From Pochonia chlamydosporia 170 (lineage: Eukaryota > Ascomycota > Sordariomycetes > Hypocreales > Clavicipitaceae): a stretch of DNA of 20,527 nucleotides. The DNA is taken from assembly GCF_001653235.2 (NCBI RefSeq), contig NW_019154070.1, positions 1 to 20,527 of the forward strand. Direction: 5' to 3'. Position numbers and translations under genes: made by a program. Under the pieces are notes generated by a model. It saw nothing but the letters and a program-made list of their open reading frames with translations, searched no databases and had not been told where the DNA came from. Below are positions 18,101-20,527 of this stretch, one piece after another. Numbering within the stretch: position 1 is the first letter of the stretch; each line of letters begins with the position of its first letter.

Positions 18101-20527
18101 CCTCTTCCACGAGCACTGTCTCCTCGGTGGACTCATCCTCAGCCTCCGCGCCGCTCGACTGTCGGAGAAGGCGCCATCGCTTGAAGACGTGCCAATAGAG
18201 TAGCGACACGTTCAGAAATGTCCAAGCGCTGTTGCTTGTGAATTCGCTCGGATATCCCAGCAGATAAGCGATGACTTCGACCTGAGACAGTGGCCGATCT
18301 GTGAAGATCCGGTTTGCCACTCTCATCAGGAATTGTCGCGTCTTGTTTCGGCCACCATTCTCCGATACAGCACCGGCCTCAGTATCCGCCCGGCTGCCCT
18401 GCTCTTCCACTTGTAAGACGGGAAGAGCCTCTGCAGCGGCGGCGATACGCTTCCAGACCGGATCCTCCACCTTCGTTGCATAGTTCGTCACATAATAAAT
18501 AAGCGCCATGGTCTTGCATTGCGTCGCAATGAAGGAAATATCGTGGTTGTGCCGCAACCCGACCGCCATGGCCTTGTTCCACCGATTCACCATGCCGTGG
18601 TTCCGCCGGATGTGCAGCACACCATCCTCTGTGAAGGCGGTCTTCTCAACCAGTCGCCAGGGGGCTTTGAAGCGGCAAAGGTCTCGACTCCTACCCTTCT
18701 TGCCCAGTGAGTACTTTATACAGGTAGGGCTATGGGTGTGGATTTGTGTCGCCCCAGCGCAGAAATTGGCTTCTTCATCGAACATGCCCGATAATTGCCC
18801 ACTGTTGCCCAGCAGCGTGGATATATCCGCCGTCACCGAACGCTCTGCCTTGATGGCACAGAATCCCTCTTGGTCCAGTTCCTGCAGCCGACATCAGCTT
18901 AGGGCATCTCCGTCGGAGTAAATAGGTTAATAACTGCCACGATAACCACATACCTCTGAGAAGACGCTATCGACATACCGAACAATTCGCTCCCGATAGG
19001 TCCTCTGGTTCTCACTTTGGGCGTCGGCAAATATCGAACTCATATTCATATTCCCATGCAACCAAAGCAGCCCGTGCAGATGGAGAGCCCCGCGCTCATT
19101 CGTCTCAACAGCACCATAGTACTGGCTAATCCGTCCAAACACCGACTCTTCCCCCACCTTCACATAGTGGTCGAAGAATAACGTCATCTCACGATGGAAA
19201 AAAAGGGCTGAGCTCATGGGATCCGATATTGCCAGCCGTACACGCTTGTACGCTACGTCCAGATCTCGCAAGAATGCCTCAGCCTCCTCTGGACCACGGC
19301 TTCGGTACGCAGCCAGCCGTAGCTTTACTGGGTTCGTGATGTCGTTCGGGTTTAACGTGAACCAAATGGCCGGCACGCCGTGTTGAAGTATCAACGACTT
19401 GATCTTTCGCCGCATGCTTAGCCGGAGTTCTCTCGACATCGGCTGCCGAAATCCGTACAGCGAAAGGCTTCTCAGGAGCTCTTTCACTCCCGCGTCGGTT
19501 GCAACACCCGAGCTCTCAAGCTCGACTCTAGCCGCCTCCAACCTCTCCACACTCAGCGACCGTACGATGCGTTCAACTTTTCGGAAGCCCTTCCTTGTTA
19601 CGCTCAGCATGCTTACGCGGCGATTCCGGGACCTCACCCCCATATTGAACACCAGAAATGCAAAAATATGGTGCGTCGCAAAGCGGCCGCCATGCCGCCG
19701 CAGCACGATGCCAGCCCAGGTGTGGAGGCTCATGTTTCGAGACGACAAGAGATTATTTGCTGCTGCCGCCTCTACCTCGCCGGCTTCACCCTCATGGCTA
19801 TCGCTGCCGAATTCTGAGACGGCCTCTTCAATCAGGCGAGGACCACCAATACCAAACGGAAATAGCGTGGGGAATGTCTTTGCGAAAAAGAAGGCATCAA
19901 AAGAGTCAGCAAATTCATTTCCCCGACAAATCTGGACGTACGGCTCAACGGCTTTTCTCTGCCGTCCATGCGCTGATCCCACCCAGGCTCCAGGCCCAAT
20001 TTGGTCCCCAAATGCACCTTTTCCCACCGCGTCGCGGACAAATCGCAGCTTCTCCGCGTCCGCCACATCCGGCGGACCGTCGAGAGTAAACATGCCCGAC
20101 GAAGTCACCTCATTGATCGGGTCCGCGAAATGTTGGCGCTCAGCTTCCTTTCCTCTATCTCTATCATCCATCTCACTCCCTTTCGGTTCTTGGCATCGAC
20201 CATCTGACACATCTTCCCCCTGATTGAGCGCCGCTAGGACTTCTCCAATCTCCAAGGATTCCTCGTCATCCATACCACGCTCTGTCGGTGGAACAACGTG
20301 AGCCGTCCGCGTTTTTTCCCACGCCGACGGCTCGTTTCGCTCCATACACCCATAAACACGCTCGGGTACTCCATGAAGTGAGGTACCCCAGCTGTTCATC
20401 TCAACCACATCGATCTCAATGTCTGCATAGTGAGGATTATTCTTCTTCAACCAGACTAGGGCCCTCTCTACAACACAACGCCGCACCGACAAGAGCCCCG
20501 AAAGGTCGCTTGGTGCTGGTTTCTCTC
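15161..20527 (-). mobile_element. Helitron (rolling-circle transposon), 5' end outside the window
   Basis: Identified by its Rep plus Pif1-type helicase gene (15345-20527, minus). The 5' end lies beyond the right edge. The left limit given here is only a guess at the tandem-repeat and hairpin region 15148-15198; no CTRR-type end with a clear hairpin could be placed. Helitrons make no target duplication, so boundaries cannot be read as for the other elements. Confidence 0.75.
15345..20527 (-). CDS. Helitron Rep/helicase protein, three exons, 5' partial
   Basis: Rolling-circle transposase: a Rep endonuclease nicks and rejoins DNA, and a Pif1-type helicase unwinds it. Exons are 20527-18954, 18881-17824 and 17760-15345 (stop TGA 15345-15347), at least 1681 codons. 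The introns, 18882-18953 (GTATGT, GCTGATG, CTGCAG) and 17761-17823 (GTGAGT, CTGAC, GAAG), both restore frame exactly. Rep motifs: AIWFTLNPNDITNP, the HUH pair in RGALHLHGLLW (19074-19082), and the two-tyrosine motif YYVTNYATK (about 18478-18500). Helicase motifs: Walker A GGEGGTGKS (about 16840-16866), Walker B LLIIDEVSML (about 16564-16593), LFCGDFRQFRPV, FACTDYKVQAKTLE and YVQLSRC. No stop or frameshift was found, so it may be functional. The frame is open to the window edge, so the start is outside. Confidence 0.93.

Overview
The window looks like a transposable-element island in a filamentous ascomycete (Pezizomycotina). The reasons are short spliceosomal introns (46-72 nt, GTATGT or GTGAGT donors, CTGAT/CTGAC branch sites), a fungal ferric-reductase-like gene, the classic fungal element families, and premature stops that mostly fit C-to-T changes at CpA, as repeat-induced point mutation (RIP) would leave.

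Layout, left to right. (1) Positions 1-835, minus strand: the 5' part of a ferric reductase, cut by the window edge. (2) 836-2367: no recognisable gene. (3) 2376-6499: a complete Mutator-like element (MULE) with perfect 79-bp terminal inverted repeats (TIRs) and an 8-bp target duplication; its transposase is broken by one stop. (4) 6508-8642: a small pogo-type MITE with 42-bp TIRs, split by a full-length Fot1/pogo-like transposon (6662-8524, 43-bp TIRs) whose transposase carries three stops. (5) 8939-9629: a non-autonomous hAT-like element, invaded at its right end by a complete hAT transposon (9631-14416) with a long open transposase. Taking out the hAT restores the 8-bp duplication of the smaller element; taking out both joins one reading frame of an unidentified gene (8750-8930 with 14424-14560). 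(6) About 15093-20527, minus strand: a Helitron with an apparently intact Rep/Pif1-type helicase gene in three exons, open to the right edge.

The elements act independently of each other. Their boundaries can be read directly from matching TIRs and target duplications, so the window records a layered insertion history: small elements entered first, and autonomous elements landed in or next to them. The hAT and Helitron proteins look intact; the MULE and pogo proteins are nearly intact but interrupted. I saw no tRNA, rRNA or CRISPR array. Gene identities come from motifs read by eye, without database searches.
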